A DNA stretch of 64,000 nucleotides from an uncultured Roseovarius sp. (GCF_913057115.1 NZ_CAJXNN010000004.1:62001-126000), one strand, 5' to 3'. Shown: positions 45,953-56,017, counted from the first letter of the stretch. Translations and numbers: made by a program. Notes: generated by a model not told the origin, from the letters alone.

Positions 45953-46415
45953 GGGCTGTTGCCCCGTGTTCGTGCGAATGGGTCCGGCCATGGCCGTAGG
46001 CCCCACCTTCAGGGGTGAAGGGTAGCTTGGCCTCGGTCAGATTGGTGCCCAGATGTTCAAGCATATGGGCAATCACCGGATCGTTCTGAATAAGCAGCCG
46101 GTCGTGTTCGATTTGGCAAGGCGTGTGCCGGTTGCCGATATGCCATGCCAGACGGGCAAGGTTGTTGCCCGTGACAATAAGCACGTTTTCAGCCGCCGCA
46201 CAGATCATCACCCGCGCGCCCGTGTCGGTTTCCAAGGCATCGCCGTGATCCAGCGAAGTGGTTTGTGCAAGATCGACGACAAAGCCCTGACCTTCGTCGG
46301 TGGTCAGGCGTTTGCGGCGCAAAAAGCGCGCGTCGTAGTCCAACGTGCAGGTTTGGGCCGGGCCGGTCCAGTGGCCTTTGCGGTGCAGGGTTTGTGCGAT
46401 GGGCAACTTTGTCAT
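45942..46415 (-). CDS. ureE: Urease accessory nickel chaperone UreE
   Basis: The 157-residue protein has the UreE peptide-binding N-domain (DYDARFLRRKRLTTDEGQGFVVDL) and metal-binding C-domain (LAWHIGNRHTPCQIE with the key His). It ends in a His-rich tail ([16 protein letters not shown]) that binds nickel. A longer frame upstream lies inside ureC and was rejected. It starts eight bases after ureC. Confidence 0.95.
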   Translation of the reverse strand: MTKLPIAQTLHRKGHWTGPAQTCTLDYDARFLRRKRLTTDEGQGFVVDLAQTTSLDHGDALETDTGARVMICAAAENVLIVTGNNLARLAWHIGNRHTPCQIEHDRLLIQNDPVIAHMLEHLGTNLTEAKLPFTPEGGAYGHGRTHSHEHGATAHAH

Positions 46416-46423
46416 GGCAGACC

Positions 46424-48136
46424 TCAAAACAGAAAGTAGCGTTGCGCCATGGGCAGCGTTTCGGCAGGTTGGCAGGTGAGCAATTCGCCGTCGGCGCGTA
46501 CTTCGTAGGTTTCGGGGTTTACCTCGACCTCGGGCATGGCGTTGTTCAGGATCAGGTCTTTCTTGCCGATGGCGCGGGTGTTGTTGACCGCGATGGTTTG
46601 CTTGGCCAGCCCAAGGGTATCGCCGATGCCGTTGGCCTGTGCCGCTTGGGATACAAAGCAAACGGCGGACTGTTCGACAGAGCGCCCATAGGCCCCAAAC
46701 ATCGGGCGGCTATAGACCGGCTGTGGCGTTGGGATGGAGGCGTTGGGGTCACCCATCTGGGCGCAGACGATGGTGCCGCCCAGCAGGACCATTTCGGGCT
46801 TCACCCCGAAAAACGCCGGGTTCCAAAGCACCAGATCGGCGCGTTTGCCTTCTTCGATGCTCCCGATTTCATGCGACAGCCCGTGCGCGATGGCCGGGTT
46901 GATCGTGTATTTGGCGATATAGCGGCGAACGCGCATATTGTCGTTCTCGCCGGTTTCCTCGGGCAGTCGCCCGCGCTGCTTCTTCATCTTGTCGGCGGTT
47001 TGCCATGTGCGGATCAGCACCTCGCCCACCCGGCCCATGGCCTGACTGTCAGAGGCGATGATCGAAAACGCGCCCATGTCGTGCAGGATATCCTCGGCGG
47101 CGATGGTTTCGCGCCGGATGCGGCTTTCGGCAAAGGCCACATCCTCGGGGATGGATTTGTCGAGGTGGTGACACACCATGAGCATATCGAGATGCTCTTC
47201 CAGCGTGTTGACGGTGAAGGGGCGGGTCGGGTTGGTGGAGGAGGGCAAGACGTTATCCTGCCCGCAAATCTTGATGATATCGGGGGCGTGGCCGCCGCCC
47301 GCGCCTTCGGTGTGGAAGGCATGGATGGTGCGACCCTTCATGGCAGCGACGGTGTTTTCGACAAAGCCGGATTCGTTCAGGGTGTCGGTGTGGATCATCA
47401 CCTGAACGTCCATGGCATCGGCCACGCTGAGGCAGCAATCAATCGCGCCCGGCGTGGTGCCCCAATCCTCGTGCAGTTTCAGCGCGCAAGCGCCTGCGTT
47501 CACCTGTTCCTCAAGTGCTGCGGGAAGCGAGGCGTTGCCCTTGCCTGCAAAGGCAAGGTTCATCGGGAAGGCATCCGCCGCTTGCAGCATTCGCCCGATA
47601 TGCCACGGACCCGGCGTGCAGGTGGTGGCCAATGTGCCATGCGCCGGGCCGGTGCCGCCGCCTAGCATGGTTGTTAGCCCGGAATGCAGCGCATCCTCGA
47701 TCTGTTGCGGGCAGATGAAATGGATATGGCTGTCGAACCCGCCTGCGGTGAGGATGCGCCCCTCACCGGCGATTACTTCGGTGCCGGGGGCGATGAAGAT
47801 ATCGACGCCCGGTTGCGTGTCGGGGTTGCCCCCCTTGCCGATCTTGTGAATGCGCCCGTCCTTGAGGCCCACGTCGGCCTTGTAGATGCCGGTGTGATCG
47901 ACGATCAGCGCGTTGGTGATGACGGTATCGACCGCGCCCTCGCCGCGAGTGGTCTGCGCTTGCCCCATGCCGTCGCGAATGACCTTGCCGCCGCCGAACT
48001 TGACCTCTTCACCGTAAGGGCCGGTCAGGTCGCGTTCGACTTCGATCATAAGGTCAGTATCGGCAAGACGTAGCGTGTCGCCCACCGTGGGGCCGAACAT
48101 GGCGGCATAGTCGGAACGTTTGATCTTGGCTGGCAT
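46424..48136 (-). CDS. ureC: Urease alpha subunit UreC
   Basis: The 570-residue catalytic subunit hydrolyses urea to ammonia and carbamate. All active-site residues are visible: His137 and His139 (SHIHF), carbamylated Lys220 and His222 (LKLHEDWG), His249 (MIHTD), His275 ([13 protein letters not shown]), the flap residues His323/His324 (VCHHLD) and Asp363. Length is standard. It lies two bases after ureB. Confidence 0.98.
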   Translation of the reverse strand: MPAKIKRSDYAAMFGPTVGDTLRLADTDLMIEVERDLTGPYGEEVKFGGGKVIRDGMGQAQTTRGEGAVDTVITNALIVDHTGIYKADVGLKDGRIHKIGKGGNPDTQPGVDIFIAPGTEVIAGEGRILTAGGFDSHIHFICPQQIEDALHSGLTTMLGGGTGPAHGTLATTCTPGPWHIGRMLQAADAFPMNLAFAGKGNASLPAALEEQVNAGACALKLHEDWGTTPGAIDCCLSVADAMDVQVMIHTDTLNESGFVENTVAAMKGRTIHAFHTEGAGGGHAPDIIKICGQDNVLPSSTNPTRPFTVNTLEEHLDMLMVCHHLDKSIPEDVAFAESRIRRETIAAEDILHDMGAFSIIASDSQAMGRVGEVLIRTWQTADKMKKQRGRLPEETGENDNMRVRRYIAKYTINPAIAHGLSHEIGSIEEGKRADLVLWNPAFFGVKPEMVLLGGTIVCAQMGDPNASIPTPQPVYSRPMFGAYGRSVEQSAVCFVSQAAQANGIGDTLGLAKQTIAVNNTRAIGKKDLILNNAMPEVEVNPETYEVRADGELLTCQPAETLPMAQRYFLF

Positions 48137-48138
48137 GA

Positions 48139-48444
48139 TCAGAGTGCCCCCATCACCTGTTGATTGAACCCAAAGATGCGGCGCGCGCCCGTGATCGGGA
48201 TCAACTGCACCTCGCGGCGTTGTCCCGGCTCGAACCGCACGGCGGTTCCCGCCGCGATGTCGAGGCGGCGGCCGCGTGCCTTGCTACGGTCGAACTCCAG
48301 GGCCGGGTTGGCCTCGGCGAAATGGTAGTGACTGCCGACCTGAACGGGGCGGTCACCAGTGTTGGCGACCATAAGGGTGATCGCCTCGGCCCCGGCGTTG
48401 AGGGTCAACTCGCCCTCTGCCGCGAAGACCTGACCGGGGATCAT
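48139..48444 (-). CDS. ureB: Urease beta subunit UreB
   Basis: The 101-residue structural subunit has the family pattern [34 protein letters not shown] and a C-terminus with [16 protein letters not shown]. It overlaps the small membrane-peptide gene upstream by four bases. UreA and UreB are separate here, the usual bacterial arrangement. Confidence 0.97.
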   Translation of the reverse strand: MIPGQVFAAEGELTLNAGAEAITLMVANTGDRPVQVGSHYHFAEANPALEFDRSKARGRRLDIAAGTAVRFEPGQRREVQLIPITGARRIFGFNQQVMGAL

Positions 48445-48596
48445 TTGCGCACCTTGAGGGCAACCACGCCAACGGCGGCAATGACCAGAAGCCCAAGGCC
48501 GACAATCCAGGCCTCAAGCCCGTGGGGGTGGGCGTGAATACCATCATGTGCCAAGGCCGGGCTGGCAAGCAGGACAAGTGGAAGGGTATATCTCAT
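48441..48596 (-). CDS. 51-residue His-rich membrane peptide in the urease operon
   Basis: This short frame begins [19 protein letters not shown] and has a signal peptide-like start with a cut after ALA, a His-rich loop [10 protein letters not shown], one membrane helix (about residues 30-47) and ends KVRK. The His cluster after the signal peptide resembles the metal-binding first turn of HupE/UreJ nickel permeases, so nickel handling is possible. Its ATGA overlap with ureB and its position nine bases after ureA show that it belongs to the operon. Function is inferred. Confidence 0.75.
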   Translation of the reverse strand: MRYTLPLVLLASPALAHDGIHAHPHGLEAWIVGLGLLVIAAVGVVALKVRK

Positions 48597-48605
48597 TTCT
48601 GTCTC

Positions 48606-48908
48606 CTATCGGATCGGGTTATGGACGGTGACAAGCTTGGTGCCATCGGGAAAGGTGGCCTCGACCTGCACTTCGTCGATCATCTCGGGCACGCCCTCCA
48701 TGCATTGGTCACGCGTGATGACCTGAGCCCCGGTCTGCATCATGTCGGCAACAGAGCGGCCATCGCGTGCACCTTCAACCACCACATCGGTGATCAGCGC
48801 GATCGCTTCGGGATGGTTCAGGCGCACACCGCGCGACAGGCGCTTGCGGGCGACCTCGGCGGCCATGGCGACAAGAAGCTTGTCTTTCTCTCGCGGGCTA
48901 AGGTTCAT
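48606..48908 (-). CDS. ureA: Urease gamma subunit UreA
   Basis: The 100-residue structural subunit begins [23 protein letters not shown], keeps [12 protein letters not shown], the [14 protein letters not shown] block and the [20 protein letters not shown] end. It follows ureD by three bases. Confidence 0.97.
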   Translation of the reverse strand: MNLSPREKDKLLVAMAAEVARKRLSRGVRLNHPEAIALITDVVVEGARDGRSVADMMQTGAQVITRDQCMEGVPEMIDEVQVEATFPDGTKLVTVHNPIR

Positions 48909-48911
48909 GGG

Positions 48912-49757
48912 TTACAATCTCCAGGAGACGGGTAAAGTGGATTGGCTAAGCAGATCAAGCACCGGCAAAAGATGCTGGCGCAGGATATGGCTGTCAGGGG
49001 CAATGAGGCGCAGGGCGAGGGCATCCGCTTGCAGAAGACTGGCCCCGCCCAAATCGCCAAGGTGCTGGCGAACAGCGTCAAGCATCGCTTCGGCATTGGG
49101 CGCGACGTAAAGACCACTGGCCATCGCCGCCGCGCCTTGAGCGGTTCCGGGGCCCGCCAGTTTGGCGGCTATGTCACCTTTGAGCCGCAGCGCGTCGCGG
49201 TAAAGCGGGCACCCGGCGCGTGTCACTTCGATACGATCTTTGAAATGGCCCGCGGTCACGGTTTCGCCCATGGCGGCGCGGCCAAAGACGACGGGTTCGA
49301 CCATCAAAAGCCGGGCCGTGGCGGACAGATCGATCCGCAGCTGCCGCTCCAATGCGCATCCGTTGTAAAGGATAAGTTCCTGAGGCAGCCAATGCAGGCA
49401 GCCACCATCCTGCACCTTGGCGGTGGTCTGAACATCCCCGACCTCACCCGGTTGCGCGCGATAGGCGCGTTCGGCAGCTTGGGTTGTCAGGCTGATGTGA
49501 GTACCTGCCGCGACATGGACATCAAGCGCAAACCGATCGCCGCCCGTCAGCCCGCCGGCCGTATTCAGCAGGATGGGCCGCAGTGCATCATTGCCACGCG
49601 GGAACAGAACTTTGAACGCGCCGGATTGGTGTAGATCGGCCAGCACGCTTTGGCCATTGACCAGTTTGGACGACAGCGCAACCTGGCCCCGCGCACGCGG
49701 GGGGGTGGTGTGGGCGATATGCGTTTGCATCTTGGTGATGGCGGGCCTCTGGCGCAT
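48912..49757 (-). CDS. ureD: Urease accessory protein UreD
   Basis: The ~281-residue protein is the scaffold that carries nickel from UreG/UreF to apo-urease. It shows GQVALSSKLVNGQSVLADLHQSGAFKVLFPR, then LNTAGGLTGGDRF, TQAAERAYRA and LPQELILYNGC, all typical. Starts at 49799, 49757 and 49730 are in frame; AAGG about nine bases before the chosen one favours it. It is the first gene of the leftward ureDABCEFG unit and diverges from urtA. Confidence 0.93.
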   Translation of the reverse strand: MRQRPAITKMQTHIAHTTPPRARGQVALSSKLVNGQSVLADLHQSGAFKVLFPRGNDALRPILLNTAGGLTGGDRFALDVHVAAGTHISLTTQAAERAYRAQPGEVGDVQTTAKVQDGGCLHWLPQELILYNGCALERQLRIDLSATARLLMVEPVVFGRAAMGETVTAGHFKDRIEVTRAGCPLYRDALRLKGDIAAKLAGPGTAQGAAAMASGLYVAPNAEAMLDAVRQHLGDLGGASLLQADALALRLIAPDSHILRQHLLPVLDLLSQSTLPVSWRL

Positions 49758-50125
49758 TGGATGCCTTGGGTTTGACCACGCAGGCCGCGCCAAGGCCAAT
49801 GATGCTGCACCTGCGAAGCGAATGATCCGAAATAACGCCTAAATTTGCGGCAACGCCCATCAATATCGCGCAAAAATTAAGCTAAAATCGAGGCGGCCTT
49901 GGAAAAGAGGCCCCGCAGATTGATCGCAGTGCCGCGTTGCAGAATGTTTCAGGAGCCTGTGCCCATGTCGGCGATCCGACAGAAGGCTTGGGGGCGTGTG
50001 ACGACCATTTGACTTGGACCTCGAAACGGCCGCCACACTGATTGCAACATTGGTTGCGGGGTTAAACCTATGCCCTTGCGCGCAACAGCGCAATGCGGCG
50101 GGCGACCCCGCGTGGAGAAAGACCT
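49758..50125. other. 368-base divergent promoter region of ureD and urtA
   Basis: No gene is supported. The gap must hold the promoters of both the urease and the urea-transporter units, so a nitrogen-control site is expected. The best candidate is CGCCAC-N5-TTGC at 50031-50045, which loses the invariant GG and is weak. No clear NtrC palindrome was found. Confidence 0.55.
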
Positions 50126-51406
50126 ATGAAGATTAATCCTTGGAACATTATCGGCGCCACGGCACTTGGCCTGACGGCGCTGCCCGCCATGGCGCAGGAC
50201 TGCCCGGTGAAAGTCGGCGTCTTGCATTCGCTGTCCGGCACCATGGCGATTTCAGAAACGACCCTGAAAGACACCATGCTAATGCTGATCGACCAGCAGA
50301 ACGAGAAAGGCGGCGTTCTGGGCTGTGAGATTGAGCCGGTGGTCGTTGATCCGGCCTCGGACTGGCCGCTCTTCGCCGAAAAGGCGCGTGAGTTGCTAAC
50401 CGTCAACGAGGTTGACGTGATCTTTGGCTCCTGGACGAGTGTGAGCCGCAAATCGGCGCTGCCGGTTCTGGAAGAACTCAATGGTTTGATGTTCTACCCG
50501 GTGCAATACGAAGGCGAGGAAAGCTCGAAAAACGTCTTCTACACCGGGGCCGCGCCCAACCAGCAGGCGATCCCGGCGGTGGACTATTACCTCGAAGAAC
50601 TGGGGGTCGAGAAATTCGCGCTTTTGGGCACCGACTATGTCTATCCGCGCACCACAAATAATATCCTGAAGCAATACCTGATGGATAAGGGCATCCCCGA
50701 AGACGACATCTTCGTCAACTATACGCCCTTCGGGCACTCGGACTGGTCGACCATCGTGTCGGATGTTGTGGAACTGGGCGAGGATGGGTCCTTCGTGGGC
50801 GTGGTTTCCACCATCAACGGTGACGCGAACGTGGGCTTTTACAAGGAACTGGCCGCATCGGGCATCGACAGCGCGGATATTCCCGTGGTCGCCTTTTCGG
50901 TTGGTGAGGAAGAGCTTTCAGGCTTTGATACCTCGAACCTTGTCGGCCACTTGGCGGCGTGGAATTACTTCCAGTCGGCCGATACCCCGGCCAATGAAGA
51001 ATGGATCGCCGCATGGAAAGCGCGCATGGGCGAAGACCGCGTGACCAATGACCCGATGGAGGCGCATTATATCGGCTTCAACATGTGGGTGAACGCAGTC
51101 ACCGAAGCGGGCACCACCGATGTGGACGCCGTGCGTGAAGCCATGTACGGGCAAGAGTTCCCGAACCTGACTGGCGGGACGGCGGTCATGCTGCCCAATC
51201 ACCACCTGACCAAACCGGTGTTGATCGGTGAAATCACCGCGGATGGTCAGTTCGACATCGTCTCACAAACCGAAGAGGTTCCGGGCGATGCATGGACGGA
51301 TTACCTGCCTGAAAGCGCGGTTCTGGTCTCGGATTGGAAAGACCTCGGGTGCGGTATGTACAACACCGAAACCGAGACCTGTGTGCAGATGACTTCGAAC
51401 TACTAA
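50126..51406 (+). CDS. urtA: Urea ABC transporter substrate-binding protein UrtA
   Basis: The 426-residue periplasmic protein has a signal peptide (residues 1-24, ending AMAQ) and the HAAT-family type I fold with VGVLHSLSGTMAISE, VVVDPASDWPLFAEKA, VIFGSWTSVSRKS and FYPVQYEGEESSKNVFYTGA, the pattern of UrtA/FmdD. Its position in front of urtBCDE and beside urease makes urea the likely ligand. GGAGAAAG lies seven bases before the ATG; the frame extends upstream but without good reason. Confidence 0.96.
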   Translation: MKINPWNIIGATALGLTALPAMAQDCPVKVGVLHSLSGTMAISETTLKDTMLMLIDQQNEKGGVLGCEIEPVVVDPASDWPLFAEKARELLTVNEVDVIFGSWTSVSRKSALPVLEELNGLMFYPVQYEGEESSKNVFYTGAAPNQQAIPAVDYYLEELGVEKFALLGTDYVYPRTTNNILKQYLMDKGIPEDDIFVNYTPFGHSDWSTIVSDVVELGEDGSFVGVVSTINGDANVGFYKELAASGIDSADIPVVAFSVGEEELSGFDTSNLVGHLAAWNYFQSADTPANEEWIAAWKARMGEDRVTNDPMEAHYIGFNMWVNAVTEAGTTDVDAVREAMYGQEFPNLTGGTAVMLPNHHLTKPVLIGEITADGQFDIVSQTEEVPGDAWTDYLPESAVLVSDWKDLGCGMYNTETETCVQMTSNY

Positions 51407-51413
51407 GCCTGTT

Positions 51414-51440
51414 TCCGGGCGCAGGCCACCTGCGCCCGGA
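51414..51440 (+). repeat. Intercistronic hairpin between urtA and urtB
   Basis: A perfect 12-base stem, TCCGGGCGCAGG with CCTGCGCCCGGA, closes a three-base loop eight bases after the urtA stop. No U-run follows. It probably protects the urtA message so that binding protein exceeds permease, like the hairpin after nrtA. Confidence 0.85.
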
Positions 51441-51478
51441 CGAACCCAGCACCCCTTTTATTGAAAGCTCGTGTCCTC

Positions 51479-53407
51479 ATGATTCGTGCCCTGCTTTGCC
51501 TAGTCTGGCTGTCTGTCTTTGTCAGCGCAGCCGCGGCCCAAGATCTTCAACACATATTGCAGACCCACGCAGACGAGGTCGCCAAACCATCGCGCGGCTC
51601 GGTCGGGGATGTTGTGGAAGACTTGGCAACATCCGGCTCACCACGGGCCGCGCTGTTTTTGGAGCAATGGGCGGAAAAGAATGTCTGGCGCGATGATGCC
51701 AGCGGGCGGTTCTTCTTTGCCTCCGAGGACGGCGAAACCCTTGCCCTGACAGATATTGACAGCGGTGCGGAAACCACGGCCCCGGCTGATGGGTTTACCC
51801 AGATCAAACCCAATGGCGGTGTGCGCCGGGTCATTAGTACTGTTTTGGTTCAATTCCAACTGTCTGACCCGGATGCAGAGCGCCGCAAGGCGGCCTTGGA
51901 AAGCATTGCCCGCCGCGGCAACGCCACGCAACTTGAGCCGCTGATCGCGTCGCTGGACACCGAGACCGACCCTGATATCCGCGCCCGCAAAGAGCAATTG
52001 ATCACCTTTCTGACGGCGCGCTTCGGGGATGATCCCGAAAAACGGGTGGCAGCCATCAAGAGTCTGTCATCGGACACCTCGGTTGAGGTGCGCGCCGCAC
52101 TAAGCCAGATCCTTGCCAGTTCAACAGGCGTCGCGCCAACCCGCCCCGAGGGCAATATTGCCCGCATTATCGACCCAACGAACACCCCCGATGCCGCCTA
52201 TGCCGAGCTGGTGGAGGCCGGTCTTGCCCCGCCTGCGGTTACCGCGTCAGAGTTGCGTGCCGAGCTTGAGGCCAACATCGTGGAGGGCCGCGTGGGGGGC
52301 GTGCCGGTGGCCCAATTGGACACCAAGGCCGCGCGCCAAAAGGCCTATAGCGCCTTGGCCGAGGCCGGGATCGTCCCGCCGCTTGTGACCGAGGACGACA
52401 AGCTCGAGGCCCTGTCATCTCATGTCTTTTACGAAGTCTATGACGAGGGCAACCCGGCAATCACCGATGCGGCGCGCGAAACCCTCGACGCGGTCGAAAC
52501 CCGTGTGGGATGGGCACAGTCGGTGGATCTGACGCTGGATGGATTATCGTTGGCTTCGATCTATTTTCTTGCGGCTATCGGCCTTGCCATCACCTTTGGG
52601 CAAATGGGGGTGATAAACATGGCCCATGGCGAGTTCATCATGATGGGCGCGTATACCGGCTATGTCGTGCAACTGATTGTGCCGGATTACACCTTGTCTT
52701 TGGTGATGGCGTTGCCCTTGGCATTTGCCATCACCTTTGGAGCCGGTGTTGCGATGGAACGGCTGGTCATCCGCCATCTTTATCACCGCCCGCTTGAAAC
52801 CTTGCTGGCCACTTTCGGGATTTCCATTGCCCTGCAACAGATCGCCAAGAACATTTTTGGCACGCAGGCCCGGCCGCTGACCTCGCCCGATTGGCTGGGT
52901 GGGGCGCTTGTCATCTCGGACGTGATCCAGATCAGTTATATCCGGATCGCCATCTTTGTTCTGGCGATGATTTTCCTTTGCCTGCTTCTCTATATCCTCA
53001 AGCGCACCCGTCTGGGGCTGGAGGTGCGCGCGGTGACTCAAAACCCCGGCATGGCGGCCTCCATGGGCATCAACCCGGATCGAATCAACATGATGACCTT
53101 CGGGCTTGGCTCGGGGATTGCCGGTGTCGCCGGGGTGGGTATCGGCCTTTATGCGCAGGTGACCTCAGAAATGGGCGCAAATTACATCGTGCAAAGCTTC
53201 ATGACCGTGGTCGTGGGCGGTGTCGGATCGGTTTTCGGCACGCTCGCAGGGGCTGGTTTGATCGGCTTCCTGCAAAAAGGGATCGAATGGCTGAACCCCT
53301 CCAACACATTGGCGGCCCAGACCTACATGATCCTGTTCATCATCCTATTCATCCAGTTCAGGCCAAAGGGCATCGTCGCCCCCAAAGGCCGCGCAGCAGG
53401 AGACTGA
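51479..53407 (+). CDS. urtB: Urea ABC transporter permease UrtB
   Basis: The 642-residue protein has a signal peptide (~1-20), a long periplasmic N-domain with HEAT-like helices (~25-330), and a LivH-type permease domain (~350-635) with about eight helices. The permease part shows LAITFGQMGVINMAHGEFIMMGAYTG and the EAA-like RAVTQNPGMAASMGINPDRINM loop. The extra N-terminal domain of this length is typical of UrtB and absent from LivH. A TTG six codons upstream is an alternative start. Confidence 0.95.
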   Translation: MIRALLCLVWLSVFVSAAAAQDLQHILQTHADEVAKPSRGSVGDVVEDLATSGSPRAALFLEQWAEKNVWRDDASGRFFFASEDGETLALTDIDSGAETTAPADGFTQIKPNGGVRRVISTVLVQFQLSDPDAERRKAALESIARRGNATQLEPLIASLDTETDPDIRARKEQLITFLTARFGDDPEKRVAAIKSLSSDTSVEVRAALSQILASSTGVAPTRPEGNIARIIDPTNTPDAAYAELVEAGLAPPAVTASELRAELEANIVEGRVGGVPVAQLDTKAARQKAYSALAEAGIVPPLVTEDDKLEALSSHVFYEVYDEGNPAITDAARETLDAVETRVGWAQSVDLTLDGLSLASIYFLAAIGLAITFGQMGVINMAHGEFIMMGAYTGYVVQLIVPDYTLSLVMALPLAFAITFGAGVAMERLVIRHLYHRPLETLLATFGISIALQQIAKNIFGTQARPLTSPDWLGGALVISDVIQISYIRIAIFVLAMIFLCLLLYILKRTRLGLEVRAVTQNPGMAASMGINPDRINMMTFGLGSGIAGVAGVGIGLYAQVTSEMGANYIVQSFMTVVVGGVGSVFGTLAGAGLIGFLQKGIEWLNPSNTLAAQTYMILFIILFIQFRPKGIVAPKGRAAGD

Positions 53408-53410
53408 CCC

Positions 53411-54583
53411 ATGACACAGACCCGTCGCTCCTTCGTTCAGCGCAATCCATCGGTGCTGTGGTTCATGGCGGCCATTGGCCTCTTCACCGCCTTGGTGGCC
53501 GTGATGTCCGAGGCCACCGGCGCGGGGCTGATCTCAACCTCTTTCGTCAAGACGCTGGGCAAGACACTTTGCCTCTGCCTTGTTGCCATCGCGATGGATG
53601 TGGTCTGGGGCTATTGCGGTATCCTGTCGCTTGGGCACTTCGCCTTTTTCGGGATCGGCGGCTACGCCATCGGGATGTGGCTGATGTATGCGCGGACCGA
53701 AATGATCGTGACCGAAAGCCTTGCCAATCAAACTATCCCGGCCACCCCGCAAGAGATATCCGATGCCATCGGCAATCAGATTTTCGGCGTGGTTGGGTCG
53801 TCGGAATTTCCGGCGATCTGGACCTTTGCGGATTCGCTGGCGATGCAACTGGCCTTTGTGGTGCTCGTTCCCGGCCTCTTGGCGCTGGTCTTTGGCTGGC
53901 TGGCCTTCCGCAGCCGTGTGACCGGCGTTTACCTTTCCATCCTGACACAAGCCATGACACTGGCCCTGTCGCTCTACCTGTTTCAAAACGACAGCGGGTT
54001 GCGCGGCAACAACGGCCTGTCAGGCTTACAGAATATTCCGGGCTTTCAAGACAGCGGGCAGGATATCATCTCACTTGTCTTCTTTCTGGCGTCTTCTGCT
54101 GCGTTGGGTTTGGGTTATTTGCTCTTTGCATGGATCACCGACAGCAAAATGGGCAACATCATCCGCGCCATTCGCGATGATGAGGCGCGCGTGCGGTTTC
54201 TTGGCTACCACGTCGAAAGCTACAAACTTTTCGTGTTCACCATCACGGCGGTGATCGCTGGCTTGGCGGGGGCGCTCTACTACCCACAAGCAGGGATCAT
54301 CAACCCCGCCGAAATAGCCCCTATCGCGTCAATTTACCTCGCCGTCTGGGTCGCCATCGGCGGGCGCGGAAGGCTTTACGGCGCGGTCATCGGTGCGGCC
54401 TTGGTTTCGCTTCTCTCAAGCTGGTTCACCGGGGGCGGTGCGCCGAACATCAACCTTGGGTTCTACACGATCCAATGGGTGGATTGGTGGCTTGTCCTGC
54501 TTGGATTCACCTTTGTTCTGGTCACGCTTTTTGCGCCGCAGGGCATTGGTGGGCTGTTTGACAAACTGGTGCGCAAATCATGA
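53411..54583 (+). CDS. urtC: Urea ABC transporter permease UrtC
   Basis: The 390-residue LivM-type permease has about ten membrane helices and the segments WGYCGILSLGHFAFFGIGGYAIGMWLMY and AIRDDEARVRFLGYHVESYKLFVF, typical of UrtC. It lies three bases after urtB and overlaps urtD by four. Confidence 0.95.
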   Translation: MTQTRRSFVQRNPSVLWFMAAIGLFTALVAVMSEATGAGLISTSFVKTLGKTLCLCLVAIAMDVVWGYCGILSLGHFAFFGIGGYAIGMWLMYARTEMIVTESLANQTIPATPQEISDAIGNQIFGVVGSSEFPAIWTFADSLAMQLAFVVLVPGLLALVFGWLAFRSRVTGVYLSILTQAMTLALSLYLFQNDSGLRGNNGLSGLQNIPGFQDSGQDIISLVFFLASSAALGLGYLLFAWITDSKMGNIIRAIRDDEARVRFLGYHVESYKLFVFTITAVIAGLAGALYYPQAGIINPAEIAPIASIYLAVWVAIGGRGRLYGAVIGAALVSLLSSWFTGGGAPNINLGFYTIQWVDWWLVLLGFTFVLVTLFAPQGIGGLFDKLVRKS

Positions 54584-55335
54584 CTTCACTTCTTGAAATG
54601 TCCGGGATTTCCAAATCCTTCGACGGCTTTAAGGCCATCGACAACCTGTCGTTGCAAATCGGTGAGCCCGAACTCCGGGCAGTGATTGGCCCCAATGGTG
54701 CAGGCAAAACCACCTTCATGGATATCATCACCGGCAAGACCAAACCGGACGAAGGCAGCATCCGGTTTGGTGAGTTGAGCCGGTCCCTTGTAGGCATGTC
54801 CGAAAGCCAGATTGCGATGCTGGGTATCGGACGCAAATTTCAAAAGCCAACGGTATTCGAGGCGCAAAACGTGCGCGAAAACCTTGCCATGGCGTTGAAA
54901 AATCCGCGCGGGCCCTTCGCGGTCCTGTTCTACCGCAAAAGCCGTGAGGGGGCCGCGCGGCTGGAAACGATTGCCGAAGATATCAACCTGACCGAGCACC
55001 TGGCCCGTCCGGCCGGTGAGCTGAGCCATGGTCAAAAACAATGGCTGGAGATCGGCATGTTGCTGGCCCAAGACCCGCGCTTGTTGCTGGTCGATGAACC
55101 CGCCGCAGGCATGACGGCCCATGAACGCGAACACACCACCGATATCCTCAAACGCGCCGCGAAAACCCGCGCGGTGATCGTGGTTGAGCACGACATGGAA
55201 TTTGTTCGACGGTTGGAGTGCCGGGTAACGGTGCTGCACGAAGGGACGGTACTAGCCGAGGGGTCCTTGGATCATGTGACCAAGGATCCGACTGTCATTG
55301 ACGTTTATCTGGGGCGCTCCGATGCTGGACATTAA
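54580..55335 (+). CDS. urtD: Urea ABC transporter ATPase UrtD
   Basis: The 251-residue LivG-type ATPase has Walker A GPNGAGKTT near residue 35, the signature ELSHGQKQWLEIGMLLAQDPRLLLVDEPAAGMT and a VVEHDMEFVRRL H-loop. The LSHGQKQWLEI variant is characteristic of UrtD. It overlaps urtC by four bases and urtE by 14. Confidence 0.96.
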   Translation: MTSLLEMSGISKSFDGFKAIDNLSLQIGEPELRAVIGPNGAGKTTFMDIITGKTKPDEGSIRFGELSRSLVGMSESQIAMLGIGRKFQKPTVFEAQNVRENLAMALKNPRGPFAVLFYRKSREGAARLETIAEDINLTEHLARPAGELSHGQKQWLEIGMLLAQDPRLLLVDEPAAGMTAHEREHTTDILKRAAKTRAVIVVEHDMEFVRRLECRVTVLHEGTVLAEGSLDHVTKDPTVIDVYLGRSDAGH

Positions 55336-56017
55336 GAACCTCGACCTCAAGTACGGCCAGTCGCAAATTTTGAACGATATCTCGCTCACCGCGCCGGTCG
55401 GGCAAGTGACCTGCGTGACCGGCACCAACGGGGTCGGCAAGACAAGCCTGCTCAAGGCAATCGCCGGGCGGCATCCGTTCTCTGGGGGCACGATCACGCT
55501 GGATGGCACAGAGCTGCCCCCGGGCCGCGCGGCCTTGGCCGCCAAGTCCGGGGTTGGCTATGTCCCACAGGGGCGTGAAATTTTCCCGACCATGACCGTC
55601 GAAGAAAACCTTGAAACCGGCTTTGCCTGCCTGCCCAAAGGGGAACGCAGGATCCCCGATGACATCTTTGATCTGTTCCCGGTTCTGGCAGACATGAAGG
55701 CCCGGCGGGGCGGTGACCTGTCGGGCGGCCAGCAACAGCAGCTTGCCATCGCTCGCGCCCTGATCACACAACCCAGGGTGCTTTTACTTGACGAGCCAAC
55801 CGAAGGCATTCAGCCCAATATCATCCAGATGATCGGGCGCACCATCGAGGTTTTGCGAAACCGGGGCGAGATGGCCATAATTCTGGTCGAACAGAACTTT
55901 GAGTTTGCGTTCGCCAATGCCGATCATTTCCACATCATGCAGCGCGGCGAGATCAAGACATCCGTACCAAAGTCTGATGCGGATCGGGAGATGATCCTGA
56001 GCGCGCTTTCTCTTTGA
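55322..56017 (+). CDS. urtE: Urea ABC transporter ATPase UrtE
   Basis: The 231-residue LivF-type ATPase has Walker A GTNGVGKTSLLKAIAG, the signature DLSGGQQQQLAIARALI, Walker B LLLDEPTEGIQPNIIQ and the VEQNFEFAFANAD H-region, where Gln replaces the usual His as in the LivF group. Its ATG lies inside the end of urtD. It ends the urtABCDE unit. Confidence 0.96.
   Translation: MLDIKNLDLKYGQSQILNDISLTAPVGQVTCVTGTNGVGKTSLLKAIAGRHPFSGGTITLDGTELPPGRAALAAKSGVGYVPQGREIFPTMTVEENLETGFACLPKGERRIPDDIFDLFPVLADMKARRGGDLSGGQQQQLAIARALITQPRVLLLDEPTEGIQPNIIQMIGRTIEVLRNRGEMAIILVEQNFEFAFANADHFHIMQRGEIKTSVPKSDADREMILSALSL

Noticed and set aside
46265..47665. 466-codon frame on the upper strand
   Set aside because: It is antisense to ureC, whose active-site residues are all present.
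50031..50045. Sigma-54 like element before urtA
   Set aside because: CGCCAC-N5-TTGC lacks the invariant GG at -24; too weak to list as a promoter.
52891..54180. 429-codon frame on the upper strand
   Set aside because: It is a shifted-frame shadow of urtB and urtC, rich in Arg and His.
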